Shown in pieces: positions 25,088-33,498 of a DNA stretch of 64,000 nt. The DNA lies in contig NC_014655.1 in assembly GCF_000166395.1 (NCBI RefSeq), positions 2,170,001-2,234,000 on the forward strand, given 5' to 3'. The notes below the pieces were generated by a model, which worked only from the letters and a program-made list of their open reading frames with translations, searched no databases and had not been told where the DNA came from. The DNA is from Leadbetterella byssophila DSM 17132 (GTDB lineage: Bacteria > Bacteroidota > Bacteroidia > Cytophagales > Spirosomataceae). The stretch's first letter is position 1, and the number at the start of each line of letters is the position of its first letter. A program made the translations under genes and the position numbers.

Positions 25088-26359
25088 TTAATCTATCTTG
25101 TCAAAACCGCAGAAAGCTTGTAAAACTTCCGGCACCTTTATTCCTGAAGGACTTTGGTTATTTTCCAAAATAGCGGCCAATATCCTTGGCAACGCTAATG
25201 CTGAACCGTTAAGAGTATGTAGCAACTGGGATTTGCCATCCACCTTATACCTCAACTTCAATCTATTTGCTTGATAAGTCTCGAAGTTAGACACAGAACT
25301 CACTTCGAGCCAACGTTGTTGGGCTGCAGAATACACTTCGAAATCATACGTTAAGGCAGAAGTAAAGCTCATGTCTCCACCACATAATTTCAAGATTCTA
25401 TAAGGCAATTGCAGCTTTTCCAATAGACCTCTTACATGATTTAGCATCTCTTCTAAAGCATCATAAGATTTCTCAGGAGTGGTAATTTGAACGATTTCCA
25501 CTTTATCAAACTGATGAAGACGGTTCAAACCGCGTACATGAGCACCCCAGCTTCCTGCCTCTCTTCTAAAGCAAGGAGTATAGGCAACGTTTTTCTTTGG
25601 AAGCTCATTTTCAGAGAGGATTACATCTCTGTACATGTTAGTAACCGGTACCTCAGCCGTAGGGATCAGGTATAAATCATCAGCCGTAGCATGATACATC
25701 TGACCTTCCTTGTCAGGTAATTGACCCGTTCCAAAACCGGATGCTGCATTGATGACTATTGGCGGTTGGACTTCAAAGTACCCCGCCTTCTCTGCTTCAT
25801 TTAAGAAGAAGTTGATCAAAGCACGTTGAATCTTAGCCCCTTTACCTTTGTAGAAAGGGAAACCGGCTCCACTAACTTTGTTACCTAATTCAAAATCTAT
25901 GATATCATATTTCTTTATCAGATCCCAGTGAGGTAAAGCATCAGCTGAAAGTTCTGGCACAGTACCTCCTTTCTCTACTTCTAGGTTATCTTCTGCAGTA
26001 CGGCCTTCCGGAACGGATTCATGCGGAAGGTTAGGAAGAGTAACCAAGATTTCCTGAAGCGTATCTTCAGCCTTCTTAAGCGCTGCTTCTAAATCTTTAG
26101 AAACCTCTTTCAATTCCGCAGTTTGAGCCTTTAGCTTTTCAGCTTCTTCCTTTTGACCGGCTTTCATCAGCCCCCCAATCTCTTTAGCCAAACCATTGGC
26201 CTGCGCTAAAGTATTATCTAGACGCACCTGAATATCCTTTCTTTGGGAATCCACGTCTAAGGCTTGCTGGACCACCAACTCTGCATCTTTGAAGTGTTTC
26301 TTCTTCAAACCTGCTATGGTTCTTTCCAGATTATCTTTTATATAATTGATCTGTAACAT
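25088..26359 (-). CDS. serS: seryl-tRNA synthetase
   Basis: A 423-aa class II aminoacyl-tRNA synthetase from ATG 26359 (MLQINYIKDNLERTIAGLKKKHF). Residues about 1-105 are the coiled-coil arm that grips the tRNA-Ser variable loop. The catalytic domain shows motif 2 (TPCFRREAGSWGAHVRGLNRLHQFDKVE) and motif 3 (LNGSALALPRILAAILEN). A further start 33 bases upstream would overlap lysC and adds nothing conserved. It follows the lysC stop by 4 bases, so translation is probably linked. Confidence 0.97.
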   Translation of the reverse strand: MLQINYIKDNLERTIAGLKKKHFKDAELVVQQALDVDSQRKDIQVRLDNTLAQANGLAKEIGGLMKAGQKEEAEKLKAQTAELKEVSKDLEAALKKAEDTLQEILVTLPNLPHESVPEGRTAEDNLEVEKGGTVPELSADALPHWDLIKKYDIIDFELGNKVSGAGFPFYKGKGAKIQRALINFFLNEAEKAGYFEVQPPIVINAASGFGTGQLPDKEGQMYHATADDLYLIPTAEVPVTNMYRDVILSENELPKKNVAYTPCFRREAGSWGAHVRGLNRLHQFDKVEIVQITTPEKSYDALEEMLNHVRGLLEKLQLPYRILKLCGGDMSFTSALTYDFEVYSAAQQRWLEVSSVSNFETYQANRLKLRYKVDGKSQLLHTLNGSALALPRILAAILENNQSPSGIKVPEVLQAFCGFDKID

Positions 26360-26363
26360 AAAC

Positions 26364-27698
26364 TTAATCTTCAAAGGTAAATAGCCCTTCATTCAAGGCT
26401 TCCAAAGCCATATTCTTATGTTTTGTATCTACTAAGATAGAAACATTATGCTCTGAAGCTCCATAAGAAATCATTCTTACAGGAATATCTCTCAATGCTT
26501 CCAGAATACGGATAGCTATACCGGATTTATCTGCAAAGAACTGACCTACCACACAGATGATGGTCTGGTTTCTGTCATGCTCTTCTAATTCCGCAAATTG
26601 ACTTAATTCAGCAGAAATGGATTCCAAATGTTCTGAATTATCAATGGTCACGGCTACAGATACTTCAGAAGTAGTAATCATGTCAACCGGAGTTTTATAC
26701 TTTTCAAAGATATCAAACACCTTTTTCAGGAAGCCATACGCATTCAGCATACGTGTAGAGTGAATGTAAATAGCGGTGATGTTGTCTTTAGCAGCAATAG
26801 CCGTAATTTCTGTTCCTGCAGAGGTATTAGCTGAAATCAAAGTGCCCACAGCACTAGGTTCCATGGTATTCTTCAAACGAACCGGCACTCCTCTTAGTTT
26901 AGCCGGTGTAATGGTGCTGGGGTGAAGGATCTTTGCCCCGAAATAAGCCAGTTCAGCGGCTTCTTCAAAAGTCAGATTTCGAACCGGGAAGGTTCTTTTT
27001 ACTACCCTTGGATCATTATTGTGCATGCCATCAATATCTGTCCAAATCTGAATCTCCTCTGCCGTTATAGCTCCTCCAAGTAGGGACGCCGTATAGTCAG
27101 ATCCTCCTCTCTTCAGGTTATCAATATTTCCTTCAGGGTTTCTACAAATGAAGCCTTGGGTTACTATGATCTGAGCAGTAGCTTTCTCTTCTAATATCTT
27201 TTTCAGCCCGCTTTCAATTTCATCAAATACCGGCTCTCCATCCTCATCAATCTTCATGAAGTCAAGGGCATGGATCAGGGTTACGCTATCCCCCTTCTCC
27301 ATCATATAGGCTGTGAATAATTGAGTAGATAGAATCTCACCTTCTGCTACTAATTCTTTATCCTGCTTGATAGTGAATGGTTGATACGTAGCTAGATTCG
27401 CTATAACATTAAATTCGGTGCTGATGATCTGTTGGCCACGATCTAAACCTTTAGGAGTCTCAAAAAGATCATCTACGAAGGCACTGTAATGTGCTCTTAA
27501 TTCATCTATCAGTTGATTAGCTCTTGAGGTATCCCCTTCTTTCAGGGCTGAACCTATTTCTAAAAGGGCATTAGTACTGCCCGAAAGCGCAGAAAGTACT
27601 ACAATCTTTCTACCTGGATCTGCGGTAACAAGATCCCTTATGGATTTCATTCTTTCCGGCTTACCTACCGAAGTGCCTCCAAACTTCCAAACTTGCAT
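26364..27698 (-). CDS. lysC: aspartate kinase (monofunctional, with ACT domains)
   Basis: A 444-aa enzyme that phosphorylates aspartate, the first step toward lysine, threonine and methionine. The N-terminal substrate loop VWKFGGTSVGKPERM is at residues 3-17. The kinase core continues with QGFICRNPEGNIDNLKRGGSDYTASLLG and QIWTDIDGMHNNDPRVV. From about residue 300, two ACT domains (ITAIYIHSTRMLNAYGFLKKVFDIFEKY and TIICVVGQFFADKSGIAIRILEAL) suggest feedback control by an amino acid. No homoserine dehydrogenase domain is attached. It lies between ribH (9 bases) and serS (4 bases). Confidence 0.95.
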   Translation of the reverse strand: MQVWKFGGTSVGKPERMKSIRDLVTADPGRKIVVLSALSGSTNALLEIGSALKEGDTSRANQLIDELRAHYSAFVDDLFETPKGLDRGQQIISTEFNVIANLATYQPFTIKQDKELVAEGEILSTQLFTAYMMEKGDSVTLIHALDFMKIDEDGEPVFDEIESGLKKILEEKATAQIIVTQGFICRNPEGNIDNLKRGGSDYTASLLGGAITAEEIQIWTDIDGMHNNDPRVVKRTFPVRNLTFEEAAELAYFGAKILHPSTITPAKLRGVPVRLKNTMEPSAVGTLISANTSAGTEITAIAAKDNITAIYIHSTRMLNAYGFLKKVFDIFEKYKTPVDMITTSEVSVAVTIDNSEHLESISAELSQFAELEEHDRNQTIICVVGQFFADKSGIAIRILEALRDIPVRMISYGASEHNVSILVDTKHKNMALEALNEGLFTFED

Positions 27699-27706
27699 AG
27701 TTCTAA

Positions 27707-28186
27707 TTATTTTAAACCTAACATCTTGATGGCCGTAATGGCGGCCTCGTCCCCTTTGTTACCGTGGATCCCACCGGCTCTGTCCAAAGCCTGCTGATGA
27801 GTATTCGGTGTCAATACCCCAAAAATAACGGGTTTATTGTATTTTAATGCTACATCTGTCAATCCTTGAGCTACAGCATTATTAATATAGTCATTGTGAC
27901 GTGTTTCTCCTTGGATTACACATCCTATGGCGATGACAGCATCTATATCTTCTCTTTGCGCCATGACTTGCGCTCCGAAGCTAAGCTCATAACTTCCCGG
28001 AACATGGCGCTTGATTATATTTTCTTCCTTTACACCGTGCTTTAGCAGGGTTTCAATAGCCCCCTTGCCTAAGGCTTCCGTGATGTCTTCGTTCCATTCC
28101 GCCACTAAGACTGCAAAACGTTTCTCCGAAACGTCAGGTAAATTAGCGGTGGAAAATATACTAAGGTTTTTATCTGCAGATGACAT
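27707..28186 (-). CDS. ribH: 6,7-dimethyl-8-ribityllumazine synthase
   Basis: A 159-aa enzyme of riboflavin synthesis that condenses 3,4-dihydroxy-2-butanone 4-phosphate with the ribitylaminouracil. Start taken at ATG 28186 (MSSADKNLSIF); the longer frame adds ten non-conserved residues. Visible motifs: FAVLVAEWNEDIT, HVPGSYELSFGAQ (substrate phosphate region), IAIGCVIQGETRHNDYINNAVAQGL (with the catalytic His in the RHND segment) and PVIFGVLTPNTHQQALDRAGG. First gene of the ribH-lysC-serS group, just after the terminator of the TPR gene. Confidence 0.96.
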   Translation of the reverse strand: MSSADKNLSIFSTANLPDVSEKRFAVLVAEWNEDITEALGKGAIETLLKHGVKEENIIKRHVPGSYELSFGAQVMAQREDIDAVIAIGCVIQGETRHNDYINNAVAQGLTDVALKYNKPVIFGVLTPNTHQQALDRAGGIHGNKGDEAAITAIKMLGLK

Positions 28187-28199
28187 AATGAATTGGAAT

Positions 28200-28230
28200 A
28201 AAAAAGGGATAAACACTTGGCTTATCCCTT
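28200..28230 (-). terminator. terminator after the TPR membrane protein gene
   Basis: Arms AAGGGATAA and TTATCCCTT pair over 9 bp (28204-28212 with 28222-28230) and are followed on the minus strand by T6. It separates the TPR gene from ribH. Confidence 0.8.
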
Positions 28231-28252
28231 CGATGAAATCAATAATTCGATC

Positions 28253-28951
28253 TTAGTTTCCGCCAAGTTCTGTTTCAAGTTTCGATTTATACTTCTTCGC
28301 CTGTACCGTTTCTATAGCGGCAGGATACTTTTCTATCAAAGAAGAATATACTTGAACAGCCTCAGAAGTCTTCTTAGCCTCTTGGTAAGCTAAAGCTAAC
28401 TTCATCATATAACCAGGCGTAGCATATTTATTAGGCTTATAGTCGGCAGCCTTTTTGTAATATTTTATAGCATCTTCCGCTTTTCCTAGCTCTAGGTAGC
28501 TATCTCCGATTAAGGTATAAGCACGAGGTTGCAATACATCATCGTTAGCAGAAAACTTATCAAGGCGCTCAATAGCTTCAGTATATTTACCTTCTTTCAT
28601 TAAAGCTATACCGGCGTAAAGATTAGCCAGATTACCTGCTTTCGTAGTACTATAGTTATCTGCTACAGAAAGTAAACCTTCATTTCCGCCTTGTCCTTTC
28701 AATGCTTGGGCTGTGGAGTCAGCTTCGAAAGAATATACGGCATCATATAAAGCTGCTTGCGCTTCTTTTTCTTGGTTTTTGTTCCAATAATTATATCCAA
28801 GGAATCCTCCAACTACGGCTAAAATAGCCACACCGGCAGCGATCATTCCCTTTTGATTCTTTTCGAAGAAGTTTTCCACCTTATATACTTCTTTCTTCAG
28901 GGTTTCTGCATCTTCTATGATTTCAATCCCCGATTTTTCTGTTTTTGCCAT
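28253..28951 (-). CDS. membrane-anchored TPR protein (YfgM/tetratricopeptide type)
   Basis: A 232-aa protein: a charged cytoplasmic N-terminus (about 1-33), one membrane helix (MIAAGVAILAVVGGFLGYNYW, about 36-56), then a periplasmic region of tetratricopeptide repeats (LANLYAGIALMKEGKYTEAIERLDKF, PRAYTLIGDSYLELGKAEDAIKYYKKA, PGYMMKLALAYQEAKKTSEAVQVYSSLIEKYP). This layout is like YfgM-type proteins that assist the secretion machinery or envelope assembly, but repeats of this kind occur widely and the role here is inferred. It is a single gene with its own -7 element and terminator. Confidence 0.8.
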   Translation of the reverse strand: MAKTEKSGIEIIEDAETLKKEVYKVENFFEKNQKGMIAAGVAILAVVGGFLGYNYWNKNQEKEAQAALYDAVYSFEADSTAQALKGQGGNEGLLSVADNYSTTKAGNLANLYAGIALMKEGKYTEAIERLDKFSANDDVLQPRAYTLIGDSYLELGKAEDAIKYYKKAADYKPNKYATPGYMMKLALAYQEAKKTSEAVQVYSSLIEKYPAAIETVQAKKYKSKLETELGGN

Positions 28952-28979
28952 TTTAATTTGGTGTCAAAATTTTGGAGTG

Positions 28980-28987
28980 CAAATATA
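28980..28987 (-). promoter_or_regulatory. -7 element upstream of the TPR gene
   Basis: Minus-strand TATATTTG, an exact TAnnTTTG match, 29 bases before the ATG. No TTG lies at the usual distance upstream. Confidence 0.4.
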
Positions 28988-29017
28988 TCAATTCCCTTTA
29001 AATTTCTGCTACTTAGG

Positions 29018-29061
29018 CAAAAAAAAATGCCAAACCTTCGTCATTTTCGAAAGTTTGGCAT
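29018..29061 (-). terminator. terminator after pdhA
   Basis: Perfect 9-bp arms ATGCCAAAC (29027-29035) and GTTTGGCAT (29053-29061), with a run of nine T on the minus strand. It lies 23 bases past the pdhA stop. Confidence 0.85.
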
Positions 29062-29083
29062 CTGGCTAACAAGCCATTCCTTA

Positions 29084-30100
29084 CTATTCTTTCAAGAAAG
29101 GATAATCCGATTGAACATAAATATCTTCAAATGCTTCTTCCGGTTTTGGCCATGGAGACTCTTCCGCAAACTTAACGGCCTCATCTACTTGCTTTTTCAC
29201 CTTTTCGTCAATAGCATCTAATTCTTCTTGAGTAGCTATACCGTTAGTCAAGATTCTATCCTTGATCAATTCGATAGGGTCTCTTTGTTTCCACTCTGCT
29301 ACCTCCTCTTTCGTACGGTATTTTTGTGGGTCAGACATAGAGTGACCTCTATAACGGTAAGTTTTAAATTCTAAGAAAGATGGTCCTTCCCCTTTTCTAG
29401 CTCTTTCAGCTGCACGTGAAACCGCTTCGTGAACAATCTCCACGTCCATAGCATCTACAGCTTCAGAAGGTATATCGTAAGCTTCTCCTAAAGTATATAG
29501 TTCTCTTACATTTGAAGTTCTAGCTACAGAAGTACCCATAGCATAACCATTATTCTCTACTACGAAAATAGTAGGGATCTTCCAGGTCATAGCCATGTTT
29601 AAAGCTTCATGGAAAGCACCCTGACGTATAGCACCGTCACCGAAATAACAGATACATACATTATCAGTTCCTAAATACTTCTCAGCAAAACCTATACCTG
29701 CACCCATAGGAATCTGCGCACCCACGATACCGTGACCACCCATAAAACCTACTTCTTTATCAAAAATGTGCATGGAACCACCCTTTCCTTTGGTAGTACC
29801 GGTAACCTTTCCATATAGTTCCGCCATGATCTTTCCAGGATCTGTTCCTAAAGCCAATGGATGGCCGTGATCCCTATAGGCGGTGATGTATTTATCTCCT
29901 TTCTTCAGCGCAGACACTGATCCTGAAGAACAGGCTTCTTGCCCAATGTACAAGTGACAAAATCCTCTGATTTTTTGCTGTCCGTACAACTGCCCCGCCT
30001 TCTCTTCAAACTTGCGCTGAAGTACCATGGAGTCATACCAGTATAGATATTGTTCCTTGGAGTATTTTACTTTTGATGCTCCTTTGCTTTTTGCTGCCAT
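29084..30100 (-). CDS. pdhA: pyruvate dehydrogenase E1 component, alpha subunit
   Basis: A 338-aa subunit that, with E1-beta, decarboxylates pyruvate using thiamine diphosphate. Start taken at ATG 30100 (MAAKSKGASKVKYSKEQY); the longer frame back to 30232 runs through the promoter. The ThDP/Mg2+ motif GDG...N is visible as CYFGDGAIRQGAFHEALNMAMTWKIPTIFVVENNGYAMGT. The regulatory-loop region FKTYRYRGHSMSDPQKYRTKEEV matches the E1-alpha phosphorylation-loop segment. The E1-beta and E2 genes are not adjacent, so the complex is encoded in pieces. Confidence 0.94.
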   Translation of the reverse strand: MAAKSKGASKVKYSKEQYLYWYDSMVLQRKFEEKAGQLYGQQKIRGFCHLYIGQEACSSGSVSALKKGDKYITAYRDHGHPLALGTDPGKIMAELYGKVTGTTKGKGGSMHIFDKEVGFMGGHGIVGAQIPMGAGIGFAEKYLGTDNVCICYFGDGAIRQGAFHEALNMAMTWKIPTIFVVENNGYAMGTSVARTSNVRELYTLGEAYDIPSEAVDAMDVEIVHEAVSRAAERARKGEGPSFLEFKTYRYRGHSMSDPQKYRTKEEVAEWKQRDPIELIKDRILTNGIATQEELDAIDEKVKKQVDEAVKFAEESPWPKPEEAFEDIYVQSDYPFLKE

Positions 30101-30123
30101 ACCTCGCTTAAAATATTGAGGCA

Positions 30124-30131
30124 CAAAAATA
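30124..30131 (-). promoter_or_regulatory. -7 element upstream of pdhA
   Basis: Minus-strand TATTTTTG matches TAnnTTTG exactly and sits 24 bases before the ATG at 30100. The nearest upstream TTG is 25 bases away, longer than usual. Confidence 0.4.
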
Positions 30132-30220
30132 CGTAAATACACTGTATAAAAAAATGCAATTTTGAATTTCTCCTCTCTCCGGAATGAAGTATTCGCATTT
30201 GTTTCGGAACTTTGTGGCCT

Positions 30221-31285
30221 ATGTATCTCCAAAATCTTCGCCTCTATAACTTTAGGAACTATGAGGAACGCTTTTTCACGTTCTCTCCTACCCTGAATTG
30301 CATAGTGGGAAAGAACGGAAGTGGGAAAACTAATCTTCTGGATGCAGTCTACTTTTTGGCATTGTCAAAAAGCTCTATACAGACCCAGGACTCCCTCAGT
30401 ATCCGCTTTGAAGAAGACTTTTCTAGCTTAGAAGGGGCCTTTTCTAACCAAAACATCATAGGCATTCACCTCTTAAGGAATGGTAAGAAAACCGTCACCT
30501 CGAATCATAAAGTGTATGAAAAACTTTCGGACCATATAGGGAAATACCCGGTGGTACTTTTGGCACCAAATGATACCGACTATATCCGGGACGGAGCTGA
30601 AACCCGAAGAAAACTTTTTGATGGCATCCTGTCTCAGGTGGATCCGGAGTATTTACAAACGTATCTTAAGTACAATAAGACCCTTGATCAAAGAAACAGC
30701 CTGCTTAAACAGTTTGCAGAACAGAATTATGTAGACAAAGACCTTCTTTCTATATATACTGAATCTCTTCTCGTGTTAGGCAAAGCCATCTTTGAAAAGA
30801 GGAAATCTTTTATAGAATCCTTCTCCCCCTTATTCAAAGACCAATACGTACATCTTTCTGAAGGCAGAGAACAAGTAGAAATCCAGTATAGCTCAGACCT
30901 GTGGGAAGAAAATTTTGAAGAACAGTTCCAAAAGAACTTAAACAGAGACCTCTCTGCCCAAAGAACTACAATGGGAGTACATAAGGACGACTTTCTCTTC
31001 CTTATGGATGGAGTACTTGTGAAAAAATTTGGCTCTCAAGGACAAAGGAAAAGTTTCGTAATGGCCATCAAACTAGCCCAATTCCAATGTTTGGAACTAG
31101 AAAAAGAAACCAAGCCTATCCTCCTTTTAGATGATATTTTCGATAAACTTGACGACAGAAGAATACTCCGACTCATAGAAATGATGAACTCCGGAGCATT
31201 TGGACAGATCTTCTTAACGGACGCACGACCAGAACGTACAGCCGAACTCCTGTCTCATACTGAGGTTAATCTGATATCCTTATAA
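30221..31285 (+). CDS. recF: DNA replication and repair protein RecF
   Basis: A 354-aa SMC-like ATPase that loads RecA at gaps through RecFOR. Start taken at ATG 30221 (MYLQNLRLYNFRNYEE); the frame extends to a TTG at 30212 without added conservation. Walker A: IVGKNGSGKTNLLDAVYFLA. The signature motif is in FGSQGQRKSFVMAIKLAQ and the Walker B/D-loop is PILLLDDIFDKLDDRR. Normal length. It is divergent from pdhA, with about 120 bases between starts, and its stop overlaps the converging SDR gene by 6 bases. dnaA and dnaN, frequent recF neighbours elsewhere, are absent here. Confidence 0.95.
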   Translation: MYLQNLRLYNFRNYEERFFTFSPTLNCIVGKNGSGKTNLLDAVYFLALSKSSIQTQDSLSIRFEEDFSSLEGAFSNQNIIGIHLLRNGKKTVTSNHKVYEKLSDHIGKYPVVLLAPNDTDYIRDGAETRRKLFDGILSQVDPEYLQTYLKYNKTLDQRNSLLKQFAEQNYVDKDLLSIYTESLLVLGKAIFEKRKSFIESFSPLFKDQYVHLSEGREQVEIQYSSDLWEENFEEQFQKNLNRDLSAQRTTMGVHKDDFLFLMDGVLVKKFGSQGQRKSFVMAIKLAQFQCLELEKETKPILLLDDIFDKLDDRRILRLIEMMNSGAFGQIFLTDARPERTAELLSHTEVNLISL

Positions 31286-32062
31286 AAGAGCCCTATCTAA
31301 ATGTACATACCCCCCGTCTACATGGATCAGCTGGCCAGTAGTATGACTAGACCTGGATGACAATAAGAACACGGCCATATTAGCAATTTCCTCTATGGTA
31401 GTCATTCGCTTACCCAATGGTATCTTCTCTTCAATGGACTTCAAAGTCTCTTCCGGATTCGGCAAGGTCTTAATCCATTTATCATACAAAGGAGTGTAAC
31501 ACTCGGCTACTACAATAGCATTTACTCTTATACCATATTTCAATAGTTCCACTGCCCATTCCCTAGTCAAGGCATTCCTGGCACCGTTCGCCGCAGCATA
31601 CCCTGAAGTACCCCCCTGTCCGGTCTCCGCCGTTTTGGAAGTAATATTTAATATTGGACCCTTCGTTTTGATCAATTCCGGAAGGGCATGATGGGCCAAT
31701 AAATAATAGTGAACCACATTTCTGTGCAAGGATGCCATAAAGGCAGCATAATCTCCCTTTTCTAACCCTACTCCGTCATTTACCCCTGCATTATTCACCA
31801 GACCATCAATTCTACCAAAACGTTCCACTGCCATTCGCACCGCCTTTTCACATTCTTCAGGCACAGAAAGTTCTGCTTCTATGGTCATTCCAAATCCTCC
31901 GGCTGCCTGAATCTTTTCCAGCGCCAGTTCATTATCTTGTTTATTTCTTCCAATAATCACGGGAATAGCACCTTCAATACTCAATTGGTTCACTATACCC
32001 TCTCCTATACCTTTGGCTCCACCAGAAACCAGAATGACCTTTTCGTTCAGTTTTAAATTCAT
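31280..32062 (-). CDS. short-chain dehydrogenase/reductase with altered YxxxN motif
   Basis: A 260-aa Rossmann-fold protein from ATG 32062 (MNLKLNEKVILVSGGAKGIG). Cofactor loop: SGGAKGIGEGI (13-23); NNAG motif at 90-93; Ser142 in the NITSKTAET strand. The catalytic Tyr155 is present, but the residue four positions on, normally Lys, is Asn159 (GYAAANGARNAL; codon AAC at 31588-31586). The rest (REWAVELLKYGIRVNAIVVAECYTPLY and HTTGQLIHVDGGYVHLDRAL) is an ordinary SDR resembling sugar dehydrogenases of the L-fucose dehydrogenase type. Substrate unknown; the missing Lys may mean changed or lost redox activity. Confidence 0.85.
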   Translation of the reverse strand: MNLKLNEKVILVSGGAKGIGEGIVNQLSIEGAIPVIIGRNKQDNELALEKIQAAGGFGMTIEAELSVPEECEKAVRMAVERFGRIDGLVNNAGVNDGVGLEKGDYAAFMASLHRNVVHYYLLAHHALPELIKTKGPILNITSKTAETGQGGTSGYAAANGARNALTREWAVELLKYGIRVNAIVVAECYTPLYDKWIKTLPNPEETLKSIEEKIPLGKRMTTIEEIANMAVFLLSSRSSHTTGQLIHVDGGYVHLDRALL

Positions 32063-32083
32063 GCGCTTGCAGATAGTTCTAAA

Positions 32084-32091
32084 CAAAATTA
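32084..32091 (-). promoter_or_regulatory. -7 element upstream of the SDR gene
   Basis: Minus-strand TAATTTTG matches TAnnTTTG exactly, 22 bases before the ATG at 32062. It supports that start over the longer frame. No clear -33 TTG. Confidence 0.4.
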
Positions 32092-32114
32092 GAATAAATC
32101 TCTAAATTCGCAGC

Positions 32115-32429
32115 ATGATGAAACCGAAGGCTTTACTTTTCTTGTGCTTCTTGTACACCTCATGTGAACCTCCTACCTCTCCCTGTGCGGGCGCCGGAGA
32201 ATTTATAATGGAATTAAGAAATGAACCGGGGGAGATCAAATGGGATACTTTGTCCAAAAAACATTACCTGTGGTTTAGCCCGGAAAGCAGATTGAAATTT
32301 GATACCAAAGCCCTTCCCTGTAAACTGGATACAGCGTATCAGAAAGATATAAAAATCAAATTCGACGGAAACTTCTTTGAAGGTGATAGTGACATGGTAG
32401 TGGACCTACGTCATATAGAAAAAGTATAA
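32115..32429 (+). CDS. small lipoprotein, unknown function
   Basis: A 104-aa protein (103 from the second Met). The N-terminus MKPKALLFLCFLYTSC is a lipoprotein signal with the lipobox LYTSC, so the mature protein would start at that Cys. The mature part (EPPTSPCAGAGEFIMELRNEPGEI, then a charged segment with two further Cys-flanking turns) shows no family I recognise. It stands alone: divergent from the SDR gene, with only 52 bases between starts, and ended by a strong terminator. Confidence 0.7.
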   Translation: MMKPKALLFLCFLYTSCEPPTSPCAGAGEFIMELRNEPGEIKWDTLSKKHYLWFSPESRLKFDTKALPCKLDTAYQKDIKIKFDGNFFEGDSDMVVDLRHIEKV

Positions 32430-32430
32430 A

Positions 32431-32460
32431 AAAAACAGCATTCAAAATGATGCTGTTTTT
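32431..32460 (+). terminator. terminator after the small lipoprotein gene
   Basis: Perfect 11-bp arms AAAAACAGCAT (32431-32441) and ATGCTGTTTTT (32450-32460), A/T flanked so that it can act on either strand. It begins two bases after the stop. Confidence 0.85.
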
Positions 32461-32681
32461 AAAAATCTATTCAACCTTAAATAAAAAACATATTCACACA
32501 ACTATGATTTTCTTACGCTTCTATCTGTCTCTCAATCACAATGCAAATTTAAAGGGCAATCGATTTCGGTGGCAGTATTCGTGCATACTATTTTGCGAAA
32601 TTCTTTAAAAAGTACAATTTAAAAAAAATGTTTTCCAAAAACTTGGGAATTATACAAATGTATATTATATTATAAGAAAAT

Positions 32682-32711
32682 AAAGAGGGTGAACCCTTGC
32701 GGATTCACCCT
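32682..32711 (-). terminator. terminator after tpiA
   Basis: AGGGTGAA (32686-32693) pairs with TTCACCCT (32704-32711) around a 10-base loop. On the minus strand it is followed by TTTATTTTC. It lies 20 bases past the tpiA stop. Confidence 0.75.
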
Positions 32712-32730
32712 TACTTTGAAGCTTATTTTT

Positions 32731-33498
32731 TTATGCCGGGAAGGACTTTGATATATCTGTAAAATCACGAGATTTCAAAGACGCCCCACCTACAAGCCCA
32801 CCGTCTACGTCCGGCTGACTGAATAATTCTTCTGCATTACCAGCATTCACACTACCCCCATAAAGGATAGAAATTTCTTCTGCCACTGCAGCTCCGTATT
32901 TTGAAGCCAAATGATCTCTTAAAACCTTGTGCATCTCCTGAGCCTGATCAGAACTTGCCGTCACACCTGTACCAATAGCCCAGATGGGTTCATAGGCGAT
33001 CACCACCTGTTGAATAGCCTCCTCAGATAGATGAAACAAACTATTCGTCAACTGACCCTTAACAAAGTCAAAATGAATTCCCGCTTCCCTCTGACTTAAG
33101 GTTTCTCCACAACAAAAAATTGGAGTCAAACCTTCCGCCAATATAGCATCCACTTTCTCCGCAATAAAGGCATCTGATTCGGCAAAGTATTCCCGTCTTT
33201 CCGAGTGTCCAATGATCACATACTTTACACCTACAGATTTTAACATGGGAACGGATACCTCTCCGGTATATGCACCGGATGCTTTAGGGTAACAGTTCTG
33301 AGCAGCCAAGGCCACTTTGGGGGTGTCAACCAACTTAGAAAACGTACTCAAGTAAGGAAATGGAACCCCTAAAACCACTTGTACATTGGGATGAGTCAAC
33401 TCATCTTTTACCATGTTTACGACTTCTGAAAGGAGAATTTGACCCTCTTCAAAAGTCTTGTTCATTTTCCAGTTTCCGGCTGCGTATTTTTTTCTCAT
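32731..33498 (-). CDS. tpiA: triosephosphate isomerase
   Basis: A 255-aa TIM-barrel enzyme interconverting dihydroxyacetone phosphate and glyceraldehyde 3-phosphate. Motifs: AGNWKMNK with the catalytic Lys (residues 7-14), VIIGHSERREYF with the electrophilic His, VIAYEPIWAIGTGVTA with the catalytic Glu, and the phosphate loops ILYGGSVNAGNAEEL and VDGGLVGGASLK. Normal length. Its ATG overlaps the stop of the yebC-like gene (ATGA), so they are one transcription unit. Confidence 0.97.
   Translation of the reverse strand: MRKKYAAGNWKMNKTFEEGQILLSEVVNMVKDELTHPNVQVVLGVPFPYLSTFSKLVDTPKVALAAQNCYPKASGAYTGEVSVPMLKSVGVKYVIIGHSERREYFAESDAFIAEKVDAILAEGLTPIFCCGETLSQREAGIHFDFVKGQLTNSLFHLSEEAIQQVVIAYEPIWAIGTGVTASSDQAQEMHKVLRDHLASKYGAAVAEEISILYGGSVNAGNAEELFSQPDVDGGLVGGASLKSRDFTDISKSFPA

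Larger units (their letters stand above)
32430..32730. other. 301-base gap between the lipoprotein gene and tpiA
   Basis: Holds two terminators facing each other (32431-32460 and 32682-32711). The roughly 220 bases between them are AT-rich with poly-A patches and stops in all frames. I see no gene, tRNA or convincing promoter there. Confidence 0.6.

Noticed and set aside
29408-29423. parS-like sequence GCACGTGAAAC inside pdhA
   Set aside because: Only 12 of 16 positions match the ParB consensus, the left half-site is poor, it lies in coding sequence, and it is 17 kb from parB. CACGTG by itself occurs several times in the window by chance.
30101-30232. N-terminal extension of pdhA (44 residues)
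   Set aside because: Covers the promoter and the recF start region and has no conserved content.
32544-32551. Minus-strand TAAATTTG in the gap before tpiA
   Set aside because: No gene follows on that strand before the lipoprotein terminator, and no TTG lies at a sensible distance.
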